Source of the DNA: Malus domestica
Lineage: Eukaryota > Streptophyta > Magnoliopsida > Rosales > Rosaceae
NCBI RefSeq assembly: GCF_042453785.1
Contig: NC_091661.1
Coordinates: forward strand, 30,309,501 to 30,373,500
Length of the DNA stretch: 64,000 nucleotides
Direction: 5' to 3'
Notes under the pieces: generated by a model
Database searches by the model: none
The model's input: the letters and a program-made list of their open reading frames with translations, nothing else
What the model was told of the DNA's origin: nothing
Part shown: in pieces, positions 35,732 to 46,760 of the stretch
Numbering within the stretch: the stretch's first letter is position 1
Layout: each line of letters starts with the position of its first letter
Made by a program: the position numbers and the translations under genes

Positions 35732-38700
35732 GCTTGAGAAGGAAAAATACCAAGTTTTTCCATCTCTCTGCGGTGGTGCGGAGAAGGAAAAATAAGCTTG
35801 AAGGCCTTAATAATTCTGAAGGAGTTTGGACAGATGGAAAAGAGAATTTAAAGTCGATTGTTGTCAATTACTTCAAAGATCTTTTTTCATTTCGCATAAC
35901 GACGACAAATATGGAGAGTTTGCCCCATCTATTCCCTTGTCTTAGTGGTGATGACTTAGCTGTCCTAAACGGGGAAGTCACCGATGATGAGATTAAAGAT
36001 TGTATGTTTGCTATTGGTGGTCTCAAGGCCCCTGGACCTGATGGTATCCCTGCTCGTTTCTACCAAAAATTTTGGCATCTTTGTGGCAAGGATATTAGTG
36101 ATATGGTTAAGGGTTGTTTCAATTCAACTCAACTCCCGGACAACATCAACAACACCTTCATCTCATTGATTCCTAAGGTTGATAATCCTACAAGCATGAC
36201 TCAGCTGATGCCTATTAGTCTGTGTTCTACTCTTTACAAGGTCATCTCCAAAATTTTGGTGGGGAAATTGCGACCGCTTCTCCATAAACTTGTTAGCCCT
36301 ACTCAAGTGAGCTTCGTCCCGGGTAGGCAAATTATTGATAATATCATTGTTGCTCAAGAAATCCTCCATAAGTACAGAAACACCAAAGGTAAAAAAGGGT
36401 TCATTGCTTGGAAAATTGACCTTTCCAAAGCTTATGATCGGCTTCAGTGGAGTTTTATTAGAGATGTTCTATGGGAGATTGGGCTAAGAGGGAAAGTCTT
36501 GGAACTTATCATGCAATGCGTTACCACAGTCAAATACCAAGCTATTGTTAATGGTGAGCTCACTGATTCTTTCTCCCCACACTGTGGAATCAGACAGGGA
36601 AATCCCCTCTCTCCCTATTTATTTGTGCTTTGCATGGAAAAACTCTCCCATATCATTAATGGATGCATCACCACTAAGAAATGGAAGCCAGTTAAGCTAG
36701 CTAGAAATGGGCCTTCTGTATCTCATCTCTTTTTTGCGGATGATCTTATTTTGTTTGCGGAAGCCTCCTCAACTCAAGCCAAAATTTTGAAGGATTGTCT
36801 TGATAATTTTTGTGCTGTGTCCGGTCAGCAGGCGAATTTTGATAAATCATGTATCTATTGCTCACCTAATATCTCTCGAAGTAAGGCTACTGAAATTGCC
36901 AACATCTGTGGTTCTCCTCTCACTTCTGATTTAGGTCACTACTTGGGTGTGCCGTTACTGCATTCTAGAGTCAACAAAGAGACTTATGGCAACATTGTGG
37001 AAAAAGTTCAACGTCGACTCTCTGCTTGGAAGAGCAATACCCTCTCTATGGCAGGTAGGCTTGTTTACCTCCAATCAGTCGCCTCAGCCATTCCAATCTA
37101 CTCAATGCAATCTACTCGCCTCCCAATTTCCATATGTGATAAAATTGATAAGTTGAACAGGAATTTCTTATGAGGCCACACTGAGGGAAATTCCAAGGTT
37201 CACCTTGTTAAGTGGGAGACAATTTGCACGCCTAAATTCATGGGCGGGTTAGGATTGAAAGATACTCATGTTATGAACCAAGCCCTCCTTGCTAAAACTG
37301 GCTGGAAACTTATGCAAAGAGACTCGGGCCTATGGGCGCAAGTTTTAAAGGGAAAGTATCTCAAACACCATGACATGGTGGGTGCTTGCTCTGCTAAGTA
37401 CACTAATTGTTCTCATACTTGGCGTGGAATCCTCTTTGGTGCCCAAATCCTTCCTAATGGTATGAGATGAAGAGTCGGATCTGGAAGCCAAATTCATTTT
37501 TGGAAAGACAACTGGCTTGAGTGTGGAGTGCTCAAAGATTTTGCTACCATCTCTCTTTCAGACGACATGCTTGACTGGACAGTTGAAGACTTCCTTACTG
37601 ATTCTGGTTGGAATGTAGATTTGTTATACTCCTGCCTTCCTCCTGATGTTGTGGAACATATTTTCAGTTTACATGCTGGAATTGCGAATCAAAGGGAAGA
37701 TAAGATAATTTGGAGCCTCACCAATTCTGGAACATTATCCGTGAAAACTGCCTATCTCTCTCTTTTTAGCGATGATGATATCATTCCCTGGAAATGGAAC
37801 TTCATTTGGAAACTCAAGTTGCCCCCCAAATTAGTGACTTTTCTCTGGACTATTGGTTATGGGAAAATGCTCACCAATGTGCAGAGAGCTAAAAAAGGTT
37901 TTACAAATGATCCGTGTTGTCCAATCTGCCCTACTGTTGAGGAATCAATGGATCATATTTTCAGGTATTGTAGGCATTCTCCTTCCCTTTGGAATAATGT
38001 TGGAATCCCATATGAAGTTGCCCATTCCTTTGCTCTTGATTTTCAGAGTTGGATGGCCATAAATCTTAGGACACATTGTTCTACCACTCATGGTTTACCC
38101 TGGAACCTCATCTTTGCTTCAACTTTGTGGTATTGCTGGAAAATGAGGAACATGTTTGTCTTCAATAATGGACAACAACCGCCTGTCCCACCCCTTAAGG
38201 TTATTTTTCAATTTGCAAGAGATTGGTATGATGCCAACAAGTGTTCTTCTAGTAAGCCTCCTAGACAAATCATCTCAATCCATTGGATCCGTCCGCCAAT
38301 TGGTAGATATAAAATCAATACAGATGGGAGTTGTAAAGATCCATTTAGCCACATAAGTGCCGGAGGTTTGATTCGCAATTCTGAAGGGGATTGGATTAAG
38401 GGATTTGCTGCTAATTTAGGCAGAGGAACCATCATGGAAGCTGAGCTTTGGGGTGTTCTCATGGGCCTTTCTATAGCTTGGGACGAGGGTTGCAGGGACG
38501 TGATCCTTGAATGCGATTCTTGGGATGCTGTTATTTCAATCCAAAAACCTATATTGGCTTTGTACCCACTTTACAATCTCATTCTTGACTGCAAAGAAGC
38601 CATTGAAAGAAATTAGAGATGCGAAGTCATTCATATCTATCGAGAAAAGAATGCATCAGCTGATCATATGGCTGACTTGGGTCATGGGCTATTCCTTGGC

Positions 38701-38850
38701 CTTCATGTTTTTGTTTCTCCTCATTCCTCTGCTACTAATTTTCTAGCTTCTGATTCTATTGGCAGAGCCCTTCCTAGGGCTGTTCTTGCCTAGTTCTGTT
38801 TGTCTTTGTTTTGCTTGTCTGGCTTTGCCATCCTCTGTACCAAAAAAAAG
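35732..38850 (+). mobile_element. 5'-truncated LINE retrotransposon (RT, zf-RVT, RNase H)
   Basis: A single plus-strand frame from 35734 to about 38793 encodes the later part of a plant LINE ORF2. It begins just before the reverse transcriptase (NTKFFHLSAVVRRRKN), so the endonuclease is missing. The RT has GGLKAPGPDGIPARFYQKFW (from 36018), IRQGNPLSPYLFVL and FADD (36733-36744). A zinc-binding zf-RVT segment follows at about 37800-37990, then an RNase H domain with DGS, EAEL and ECDS carrying the D-E-D residues (38320-38530). Three in-frame stops break it, at 37171 (TGA), 37468 (TGA) and 38614 (TAG). It ends in CTCTGTACC plus eight A residues. It cannot move on its own. Confidence 0.93.
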
Positions 38851-39235
38851 AAATATATTTTTTTGAGTACTTTGCTATGTTTACACTAGGAGGAGGGAGA
38901 ATTCAACTAAGTTACCTAATGGGCAGCTTAATTTGGTATCGAATTCATCATCCACGAGATTCGAACTTAAGATCTCTCACTTCTAAATGAAAAGAAATAT
39001 CACAAGACCGTAATACTGAATGATAATACTCAAAACCTGAAACTATTAGTGAATTTTATATCATAAGCAAAATTCAAATTGTCTTCCCTGATAGGATTAG
39101 TTTTTAAAGTGGAAAAAGGACAATTCATAATTTCATATGGGACGAGATTCTCTTCGGATCCTTATATTTTAGCTGTTTATCGTTTATCATGCGATCAGTT
39201 TTAGTTAGATACTATTTATGTTTAATTTTATATAA
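38851..39235. repeat. Right 385-bp direct repeat flanking the LINE
   Basis: The second copy of the sequence at 35347-35731, starting right after the LINE's A-tail. After it the sequence continues into unique DNA leading to the UGT promoter. Confidence 0.95.
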
Positions 39236-39563
39236 AAAATTAAAAATAAATTTTTACCGATATATAATGAACGACTAAGATGTAAGGATTCTTAAGATCC
39301 CCATCATTTGAATCCAAATTCCATTCATATGGACATAAAAAGAAATAAGACATTTCCTAAAAGACATATAATATTTACAAAAATGTATCCACTTGTCATC
39401 TTGATTTTCCAATAACAAAAAATTGACAGATAATAATTTTTTATTTCTTATTTTTATCAAAAAAAAAAAATTGATGAGTGATTAAGGAAGAACCGAAGAA
39501 AGTATATAAGAACAGTTGTGATCAGGGAGCGCAGCTACAAAACCCTCACAGAGACAGAGAGCT
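39236..39563 (+). promoter_or_regulatory. Promoter and leader of the first intact UGT gene
   Basis: AT-rich with an A-run at 39460-39470. AGTATATAAGA at 39499-39509 is a fair TATA box, about 60 bases before the ATG. The LINE and right repeat end only about 330 bases upstream of the ATG, so the insertion may have changed the gene's upstream control. That last point is inference. Confidence 0.5.
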
Positions 39564-40991
39564 ATGGAGGAAGTAGCTATCGTTTTATATCCATCACCGC
39601 CGATTGGCCACTTGGTCTCCATGGTAGAGCTAGGCAAGCTCATACTCACCCACCACCCTTCTCTGCGCGTCCACATCCTCATCACCACCCCGCCCTACCG
39701 CGCCGACGACACCGCCTCATACATCACCTCCGTTTCCGCCACCATCCCTTCCCTCATCTTCCACCACCTCCCCACCATCTCTCTCCCTCCCTCCCTCGCC
39801 TCCTCCCCCAACCACGAAACCCTAACCTTCGAAGTCCTACGCCTCAACAACCCTAACGTCCACCAAGCCCTCCTCTCCATCTCCCAGAACTTCTCCATCA
39901 AAGCTTTTGTCATGGACTTCTTCTGCGCTCTCGGGCTCTCCGTTGCCACCGAGCTGAGCATCCCCAGCTACTTCTTCTACACGTCCGGCGCCGCCACCCT
40001 CGCCGGCTTCCTTTGCTTCCCCACCATTCACAACAATACCGACAAAAGCCTCAAAGACCTAAATACCCTTATCAACATTCCAGGAGTCCCGCCGATTCCT
40101 TCCTCCGATATGGCGAAACCGATTCTTGAACGAAACGACAAGGCGTACGAACATTTCCTAGAAAGCTCAAAGCAGTTCCCCAAATCCGCTGGGGTTATCG
40201 TAAACACGTTCGAATCTCTCGAACCTAGAGCTCTCAAAGCAATATCGGACGGTCTGTGCTTGCCCGAGAACTTTCCCACGCCGCCGGTCTACCCCATCGG
40301 ACCGCTGATTGTTTCCCACGGCGGTGGAGGCCGCGGGGTCGAGTGTTTGAAATGGCTGGACTCACAGCCAAGTGGAAGCGTGGTGTTCCTCTGTTTTGGG
40401 AGCTTGGGATTGTTTTCAAAGGAGCAGTTGAAGGAAATTGCAATTGGGTTGGAGAATAGTGGGCAGAGATTTTTGTGGGTGGTCCGTAATCCGCCGGCCC
40501 ATAATCAAATTGGGGTGGCCATTACGGACCAGTCCGATCCAGAATTGAAATCTTTGCTTCCCGATGGGTTCTTGGATCGGACCAAAGACCACGGTCTCGT
40601 GGTCAAGACGTGGGCCCCGCAAATGGCGGTGTTGAATCACGACTCGGTGGGTGGGTTTGTGAGTCATTGCGGGTGGAACTCGGTGTTGGAATCGGTGTGT
40701 GCTGGGGTGCCGATGGTGGCTTGGCCACTCTACGCCGAGCAGAGATTCAACCGGGTCGTTTTGGTGGAGGAGATTAAAATTGCATTGCCAATGAACGAGT
40801 CGGAAGACGGGTTTGTGATTGCGGCAGAGGTGGAGAAGCGAGTTATCGAGTTGATGGACTCGTCCGAGGGCGAGTCGATTAGGATGCGTACAAAGGCTTT
40901 TCAGAACGAAGCCCATGCAGCGTTGGATGAGGGCGGGTCGTCTCGGGTTGCATTGAATAAACTACTTGAACTATGGAGCCAAACCGGTTAG
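39564..40991 (+). CDS. UDP-glycosyltransferase, UGT88A-like (copy 2, intact)
   Basis: A single exon of 475 aa, the usual UGT length. The catalytic His is H16 ([16 protein letters not shown]), and the partner Asp lies in [11 protein letters not shown] near residue 119. The PSPG signature runs from residue 350 to 393: [20 protein letters not shown], then [20 protein letters not shown] and YAEQ. The final Gln favours UDP-glucose, as known for the family. From memory the sequence is closest to the UGT88A1 group ([30 protein letters not shown]). UGT88 enzymes glucosylate phenolics such as flavonoids, chalcones and dihydrochalcones; the substrate of this one cannot be read from sequence. It is cytosolic by family. 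It lies in a four-copy tandem cluster, with the next intact copy about 1.8 kb downstream. Confidence 0.94.
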   Translation: MEEVAIVLYPSPPIGHLVSMVELGKLILTHHPSLRVHILITTPPYRADDTASYITSVSATIPSLIFHHLPTISLPPSLASSPNHETLTFEVLRLNNPNVHQALLSISQNFSIKAFVMDFFCALGLSVATELSIPSYFFYTSGAATLAGFLCFPTIHNNTDKSLKDLNTLINIPGVPPIPSSDMAKPILERNDKAYEHFLESSKQFPKSAGVIVNTFESLEPRALKAISDGLCLPENFPTPPVYPIGPLIVSHGGGGRGVECLKWLDSQPSGSVVFLCFGSLGLFSKEQLKEIAIGLENSGQRFLWVVRNPPAHNQIGVAITDQSDPELKSLLPDGFLDRTKDHGLVVKTWAPQMAVLNHDSVGGFVSHCGWNSVLESVCAGVPMVAWPLYAEQRFNRVVLVEEIKIALPMNESEDGFVIAAEVEKRVIELMDSSEGESIRMRTKAFQNEAHAALDEGGSSRVALNKLLELWSQTG

Positions 40992-42785
40992 AGTCCGACC
41001 GGGTTTATGACTTTTTTTTCTTTGACCGGGTTTATGACTTTGTTATTGTATTTTCCGGCCATGATTTTCTTCTTGTTCAATTTTATCAACGGAATCTTCA
41101 ATTACAAATGATCAATACGATTCATGCCAATAATTACTACGATTAACAGTATTTCCGACAATGATTTTCTATTTTTTTTAGTTAATTTTATCTGCAACAT
41201 GTTATTTTGATTGTGTTAGATGAATTCTCAAAAAATCATGTTTCACTGGTGAAAGAAGAGTTGTAAATGCGGTTGAAAACCAATAGCAAATGAACATGTA
41301 TCTGAATAATTGTAATTAAATATTTTTTATTTATAATTGGATTTCAGCATCACTTGTTGCTCTACTTTTAACAGCAAAGTTTGGTTTTTCATAAAAACAA
41401 AGATATTCTTTGACAAAAAAAAAAAAAAAAAAAAAAAAACAAAGGCATTATTTTGATTCCTTTGTGTCCACAAAGGAAGATTCATGTCATTCTTCACCAC
41501 GTATATATCTTAAACGCACGTAAGCCATTGCGTCAACAAATTCCTCGATGGCAGACATCTATCATTGGAAAATTTACGTTTGGGACATATATTGGTGTCG
41601 TTTTGCCAAACTAGTCAAAATAAGTATGATTTAAATACTATTTACAACGGTTTTCTGAATATTTAATTAGCTTTATATAACGTTGTCCCGCACCGAAAGA
41701 CATGAAGGTTATCCTCTTTGCATCGACCTAACTAGTATACATGTTTTCTTTGCCCATTCTGCAGAAGATAAAATGAACATGAAAAATCTCAAGTAATGGT
41801 CTTATAATAACGTGCACTATTGAAACATAGTTGTATGATTGTGGTGTACGTACGTCCACTATCCTCGAAGCATATGCCAAATAACCTTATAATGTATCCT
41901 TATTATGCTTCGTTTTATACCTTAGAGATATTTGAGAGTTCGTTTGGAGGTGTTTTTAAGATGACTAAAAACTTTTTTGATGAGAGTACTTTTGAAACTA
42001 ATCTTAATACAAATGTGAGTAAATCTTGAAAAAAAAAATAATTTTAAGTGTTTCTTGCAAGAAACACCAAAAAGCACTTGTGGAACTCAAATACACTTTC
42101 ACCAACAGTTTTTTCAGTCATTTTAAAAGCACCTCCAAACGAGTCCTTAAATTGCTCAAATTTCTAAATGAATTTGAACAATAGTGTACAAAATCAGGAA
42201 CAATCCTCTCACTAAATGACCTACTCCATATCTGCTACTCACGTATTACGTACATTTATTGAGTACTGATTATAAGAAAAAAACAAAAACAAAAAAACAA
42301 AAAGGAGCTGCAAATATTGACTTAGTTATAAGAGACAAGATGAAAGACCTAGATACATTTATCTCGTACGTACTAAACCTGACTAGGTGACTAACTCTCT
42401 ACGTGAGACTGTAAGAGCTTTCTATAAAAGCTCTACCAGTTTCCATAAGAGAGAGATGAGAAGATCATCAAGAAGCAATTAGAACAACTTGGAACACTCA
42501 CAAAATCAACACAAATCTAACACACACACACACACTAGCCAGTGATTTCACTGTCGGTTGAGAATTTTGAGATCCAGAATAACTGAGAAACTTGTAATGC
42601 CAGTTCTGGAAGCAATGATTTTGACCTGATTTGCTGATCTCCATATATATATTTATATATGCAAAAATATTCACCATGCACATTGCATGTAACCAGAATA
42701 AATTAGATGTTTCACGATCAATCTCTTCATCTTCTATATATGAAAAGTTAGAACAAGCTCACCCAAAAAATACTCCAAAGTATCA
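40992..42785. other. Spacer between the two intact UGT genes
   Basis: 3' UTR to about 41200, then AT-rich DNA with a run of 26 A at 41415-41440, a MITE at 41936 and the promoter of the second UGT. A (CA)n tract lies at 42519-42534. CTTCTATATATGAAAAG near 42731 is a possible TATA region. Confidence 0.5.
41936..42146. mobile_element. hAT-type MITE, 211 bp
   Basis: GAGTTCGTTTGGAGGTGTTT at the left and AAAGCACCTCCAAACGAGTCC at the right form a nearly perfect inverted repeat of about 24 bases. Internal subterminal inverted pieces are AAGTGTTTCTTGCAAGAAAC and GTGCTTTTTG variants. The same family occurs at 20753. The target duplication is degraded. Confidence 0.65.
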
Positions 42786-44246
42786 ATGGAGGCTATAGTT
42801 TTATACCCATCACCGGCAATAGGCCACTTGGTCACCATGGTGGAGCTTGGCAAACTCATACTTACAACTCGCTCTCCAAATTCTATATCCATCCACATCC
42901 TCATCACCACTCCCCCATATAGGGTGGATGATACTGCTTCGTATATCGCCTCCATCTCTTCCGATTCCATCATCTTCCACCACCTCCCCGCCATCTCACT
43001 CCCTCCCTGCGCCACCTCCTCAGTGCCCGCACACGAAACCTTAATCTGTGACGTCCTCCGCCTCAACAATCCTAATGTCCATAATTCTCTCCGTTCCATC
43101 ATCGACAAAAACTACAAGATTCAAGCCTTTGTCATGGACATCTTCTGCTCTCCTGCGCTTTCTGTCGTCACCAAACTCAACATCCCCGGTTATTTCCTCT
43201 TCACCTCTGGCGCAGCCTGCCTCGCCTGCGCCCTCTACCTTCCCACCATTCACAAAATCATAGACAAAAGCATAAAAGACTTAAATACCCTTCTCACCAT
43301 CCCGGGATCACCACCTATCCCATCTTCAGATATGCCGAAACCCCTTCGAGATCGTAACAATATAGTTTACGACTCCTTTGTCGAAAACTCAATCGAGTTG
43401 GCCAAATCAGCCGGCATTATAGTAAACACCTTCGAACGGCTCGAGCCGAGAGCCGTTAAAGAAATATCAGACGGACTGTGTGTGCCGGATGGCCCCACGC
43501 CGCCTGTCTACTGCATCGGACCGCTGATAGTAGCCGTTGCGTACAACAAAAGAGCTGCAGGAATGCACTCAGGAGGTGATAACGTGTCCAAGTGTCTGAC
43601 GTGGCTGGACTCTCAGCCACGTGGCAGCGTGGTGTTTCTATGTTTTGGAAGCCTAGGGTTGTTCAGTAAAGAGCAGCTGAAGGAAATAGCGTTAGGGTTG
43701 GAGAGGAGTGGGCATAGGTTTTTGTGGGTGGTGCGAAATCCTCCTAATTCTCAAAACGGTCAAACCGTTGACCTTACGGTTCAAGCCGGACCGGATTTGG
43801 AATCTTTGCTTCCGGATGGATTTTTGGGTAGGACCAAAGACAGGGGGCTTGTGGTGAAGATGTGGGCACCACAAGTGGCGGTGTTGAACCATGACTCCGT
43901 AGGAGGGTTTGTTACTCACTGCGGGTGGAACTCGGTGTTGGAGGCGGTGTGCGCGGGAGTGCCGATGGTTGCTTGGCCGCTGTATGCGGAGCAAAGGTTT
44001 AATAGAGTTGTGCTGGTGGAGGAGATCAAGATTGCTTTGCCGATGGACGATTCGAAAGACGGGTTTGTGAGTGCGGCTGAGGTGGAGAAACGAGTTACTG
44101 AATTGATGAACTCGGACTCGATGGAAGGTAATTCCATCCGGGTTCGGGCCAAGGATATGCAAATTGAAGCACGTGCTGCGTTGAGTGAGAGCGGGACGTC
44201 TAGGGTTGCATTAACTAGACTCCTAAAGTCGTGGAACCAATCATAG
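42786..44246 (+). CDS. UDP-glycosyltransferase, UGT88A-like (copy 3, intact)
   Basis: A single exon of 486 aa, clearly a tandem paralogue of the gene at 39564. The catalytic His is H14 (PSPAIGHLVTMVELGK), with AFVMDIFCSPAL carrying the partner Asp. The PSPG motif is residues 360-403, starting [20 protein letters not shown] and ending [23 protein letters not shown] and [13 protein letters not shown] are shared with its neighbour. Two short insertions relative to the neighbour lie before the WLDSQP block (KRAAGMHSGGDN) and in the loop after RNPP. GC-rich third positions in the 5' half give many spurious reverse-strand frames. The substrate is unknown; the same family considerations apply as for copy 2. 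Confidence 0.94.
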   Translation: MEAIVLYPSPAIGHLVTMVELGKLILTTRSPNSISIHILITTPPYRVDDTASYIASISSDSIIFHHLPAISLPPCATSSVPAHETLICDVLRLNNPNVHNSLRSIIDKNYKIQAFVMDIFCSPALSVVTKLNIPGYFLFTSGAACLACALYLPTIHKIIDKSIKDLNTLLTIPGSPPIPSSDMPKPLRDRNNIVYDSFVENSIELAKSAGIIVNTFERLEPRAVKEISDGLCVPDGPTPPVYCIGPLIVAVAYNKRAAGMHSGGDNVSKCLTWLDSQPRGSVVFLCFGSLGLFSKEQLKEIALGLERSGHRFLWVVRNPPNSQNGQTVDLTVQAGPDLESLLPDGFLGRTKDRGLVVKMWAPQVAVLNHDSVGGFVTHCGWNSVLEAVCAGVPMVAWPLYAEQRFNRVVLVEEIKIALPMDDSKDGFVSAAEVEKRVTELMNSDSMEGNSIRVRAKDMQIEARAALSESGTSRVALTRLLKSWNQS

Positions 44247-44554
44247 GAGATTTTTTTTCTTTTTGAAAATCAGAAATATTAGGTCAAAAATGTTATTCTT
44301 ACAACCTACTTGTAGAAAGATAGACCCACATACGTTGGTGGGTGCTACCTTTATTAGAAAGATAGTACAAATTATTGTATAAATAAATGGTAAGTGTAGT
44401 ATTACGTGTAAAATGTAGCTAGCCCTATGTTAAGAGATTATTTACATTATTGTGTATTTCACGAAACAACAAAGCAAGTTGAGGACTAGAAGATCGTAGC
44501 TCAATTCTGATAGATTACATCAATTTTTGCAAGCCGAAATTAATGTCATCTTCC
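44247..44554. other. 3' region of copy 3 UGT
   Basis: AT-rich; probably 3' UTR and spacer. The left target duplication of the hAT element (CATCTTCC) ends at 44554. Confidence 0.45.
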
Positions 44555-45467
44555 CAGGGCCGAACCAGAGATTTTTGAGGCTGGGGACAACGTAAAAAAA
44601 AATGCCCTAACTTCATGTAAGAAAAGTATTTATTTTCACACATAAGACATGGAAAAAATTATACTTAGAAAAACACTTCAAACTTAATAATTTAAAAACA
44701 CAGAAAGACTAATTTATTTTGTATTGAGAGAGGGAAACAAAAAGACTTACGGACTTACAAGTAGATAGATGATGAGTTTTGTTTTCCATCTGAACTTCGT
44801 ATGTGTTTTTGAATAAATCGTGAGATGTTTTTTTTCTTATTTACTAACCTTGTCAATATGGGACTAAAAAATAATGATGTTTTCGAGTCTTTAATTGATA
44901 TGTATTATTAATGAATGGGCACTAAATTAAACATTTTGATGACACGTCATATAATTTACAAATTTGGTCTACATATTATTCTTTGTTGAAGATTAGACTT
45001 GAATTAAAACGAATATTTAAAAATAACAATCCACATAGCTACTAGATAGTAACTAAAAATAAATTAACAACCAAACAAAAATTTGTAAAAATTGAAAAGA
45101 ATAAACATGCACATAGCATTTCGAACTTAGGACCTCTTATTAATTTTAAACAATAAAAATCATTGTTTCTAATTAAACTTCTTGATCCTTTAACCAAATT
45201 TTATAAATTTATAATCTTATAAAAAGAAATTTGTAAAAAATAGAAAGTAAATAAGCACACATGGTGTTTTGAACCCAAGACCTCCTCATTATTTTCAAAT
45301 GACAAACCACCACTTCTAATTAAATTTCTGTGTCTTTGAACCAAATTTTATAAATTTATACTCTCATAAAAACATATATAAATATATCACCCTAATAATT
45401 TTGGTGCCCGTAATTTGTTTGGACCCTGGACGGTCTCCCTGCCTGCACTGGGCCTGGGCCGGCCCTG
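44555..45467. mobile_element. Non-autonomous hAT element, 913 bp
   Basis: The left end is CAGGGCCGAACCAGAGA and the right end is GGCCTGGGCCGGCCCTG, inverted to CAGGGCCGGCCCAGG. Both sides carry the 8-bp direct repeat CATCTTCC (44547-44554 and 45468-45475), the hAT hallmark. The interior is AT-rich with no transposase and holds two diverged copies of a roughly 130-160 base unit (from about 45065 and 45225). Confidence 0.88.
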
Positions 45468-45736
45468 CATCTTCCATTCAGTACTTGGACGGAAAGTGTC
45501 GAACGGAAAATGCAGTTGGATCCTTGCAAAACTAATGTCATCTTCCATTCAGTGCTTGGAGGGAAAAGTGTGGAAAGGAAAGTGCAGTTGGATGCTGGAC
45601 GTATTTTCCAAAAGAATGATATAGTTAGTTGATAATTTATATCAAACACTCCTATACATACCAAAGCAACTCCCTATCGATTTCACTACTTTCTCTCTTG
45701 CCATCCAAAAAATCTCTCATTCCTCAGTGTAAAAAT
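45468..45736. repeat. Duplicated roughly 70-bp segment beside the hAT element
   Basis: CATCTTCCATTCAGTACTTGG at 45468 recurs as CATCTTCCATTCAGTGCTTGG at 45539, followed in both by GTGCAGTTGGAT or a variant. The hAT element sits in the first copy. The rest, to 45736, is the leader of the dead UGT copy. Confidence 0.7.
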
Positions 45737-46350
45737 ATGGCAGAGGCAATAGTTTTGTATCCGTTTCCAGGATTGGGTCACCTTATCGCCTTGGTATTCG
45801 GGAAGCCATTACTTACTCCACCCCCCCCCCCTCCCCCTCTCCTTCCTTTCATTCTCCATCACAATCTTCGTTTCCACCGGGCCAACCACCACGGTCGACA
45901 CCACTAAACTTGTCACAGACTCCAACACTCAACCAACAACATACGTACTTGGCAAAAAAAAAAAAAAAAAAAAAAACTGACAACATACGTAGAATCAGTT
46001 CCACCACCCATCCTTCCTTCAACTTCCAACACCTCCCAAACCTGTCCTCGATCCGCCCATTATCGCTTTCAAGATCACGCGACTTCACATCCGCAAAGCC
46101 CTCCAAACCCTTTCCCAAACAACCAACTCCAAAGCCTTTACCATTGACATGTCCTGCGACACTGCGTTTGACGTCGCAAGAGACCTCAACATCCCAACCT
46201 TTTACTTCTACACCTCCGCCGCCAATACCCTTGCCGTGTTCTTCACTGAAACAAGTCAACTGATTTTCCTAAGCCCATTCCCATCTCCGGCATACCGCAA
46301 TTCCCAGTTTCAGCATTTGCCCACAACACTATTCTACCGCAGTTTAAAAT
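45737..46350 (+). pseudogene. UGT88-type glycosyltransferase pseudogene (copy 4)
   Basis: The start MAEAIVLYPFPGLGHLIALV at 45737 is UGT-like and retains the His. Then come a C-run (45821-45832), a stop at 45905 and an A-run of about 23 bases (45954-45976). Further on, in changed frames, are FNFQHLPNLSS and at about 46130-46245 AFTIDMSCDTAFDVARDLNI, then PTFYFYTSAANTLAVFF. Homology ends near 46255, and no PSPG motif follows. Only the N-terminal third survives with several frameshifts. Confidence 0.85.
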
Positions 46351-46760
46351 TTTGAATACAACGGCTAGCTGCAATCAGCTAGCCGTTGCCTTACATTTTT
46401 TTTTTTAATTTTTTTTATGAATTTAAACCTTTTTTTTTCCTATAAATATCTAAATCATTTATTCACCATTTCTCACATAATTTTCACCTGGCATACTATC
46501 TCACTTCATTATATTTCAAATTTAAGTTGTAGTTTTTAAATTTAAGTTGTTGTTTTAAATTTAAATAAATTATGTTTGGCCCTCGGTTGGAGACGGTTTT
46601 TTGTGACAGGGCTAAAATGAGCCCTATGGCCCTTTGACCCTCGGTTGGAGATGGAGGCAAATATGATTATGTACTGTTTATTAAAATATTAATATTTTGG
46701 ATGACCAGATGGTTAAAACGAGCTAGCCCTCGGTTAGAGATGGCCTAAGCCCACTCTCTT
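46351..46760. mobile_element. DNA-transposon-like remnant with CCCTCGGTTGGAGA repeats
   Basis: A perfect 12-base inverted repeat with a 4-base loop (AACGGCTAGCTG and CAGCTAGCCGTT, 46360-46387) is followed by T-runs. GCCCTCGGTTGGAGA or a variant occurs three times (about 46580, 46636 and 46725). The text recalls a dispersed Rosaceae repeat, perhaps Harbinger-related, but neither ends nor a target duplication could be set. Confidence 0.4.

Noticed and set aside
39695-40916. Several reverse-strand frames inside the UGT genes
   Set aside because: They are shadows of GC-rich coding sequence; the forward frames hold complete UGT domains.
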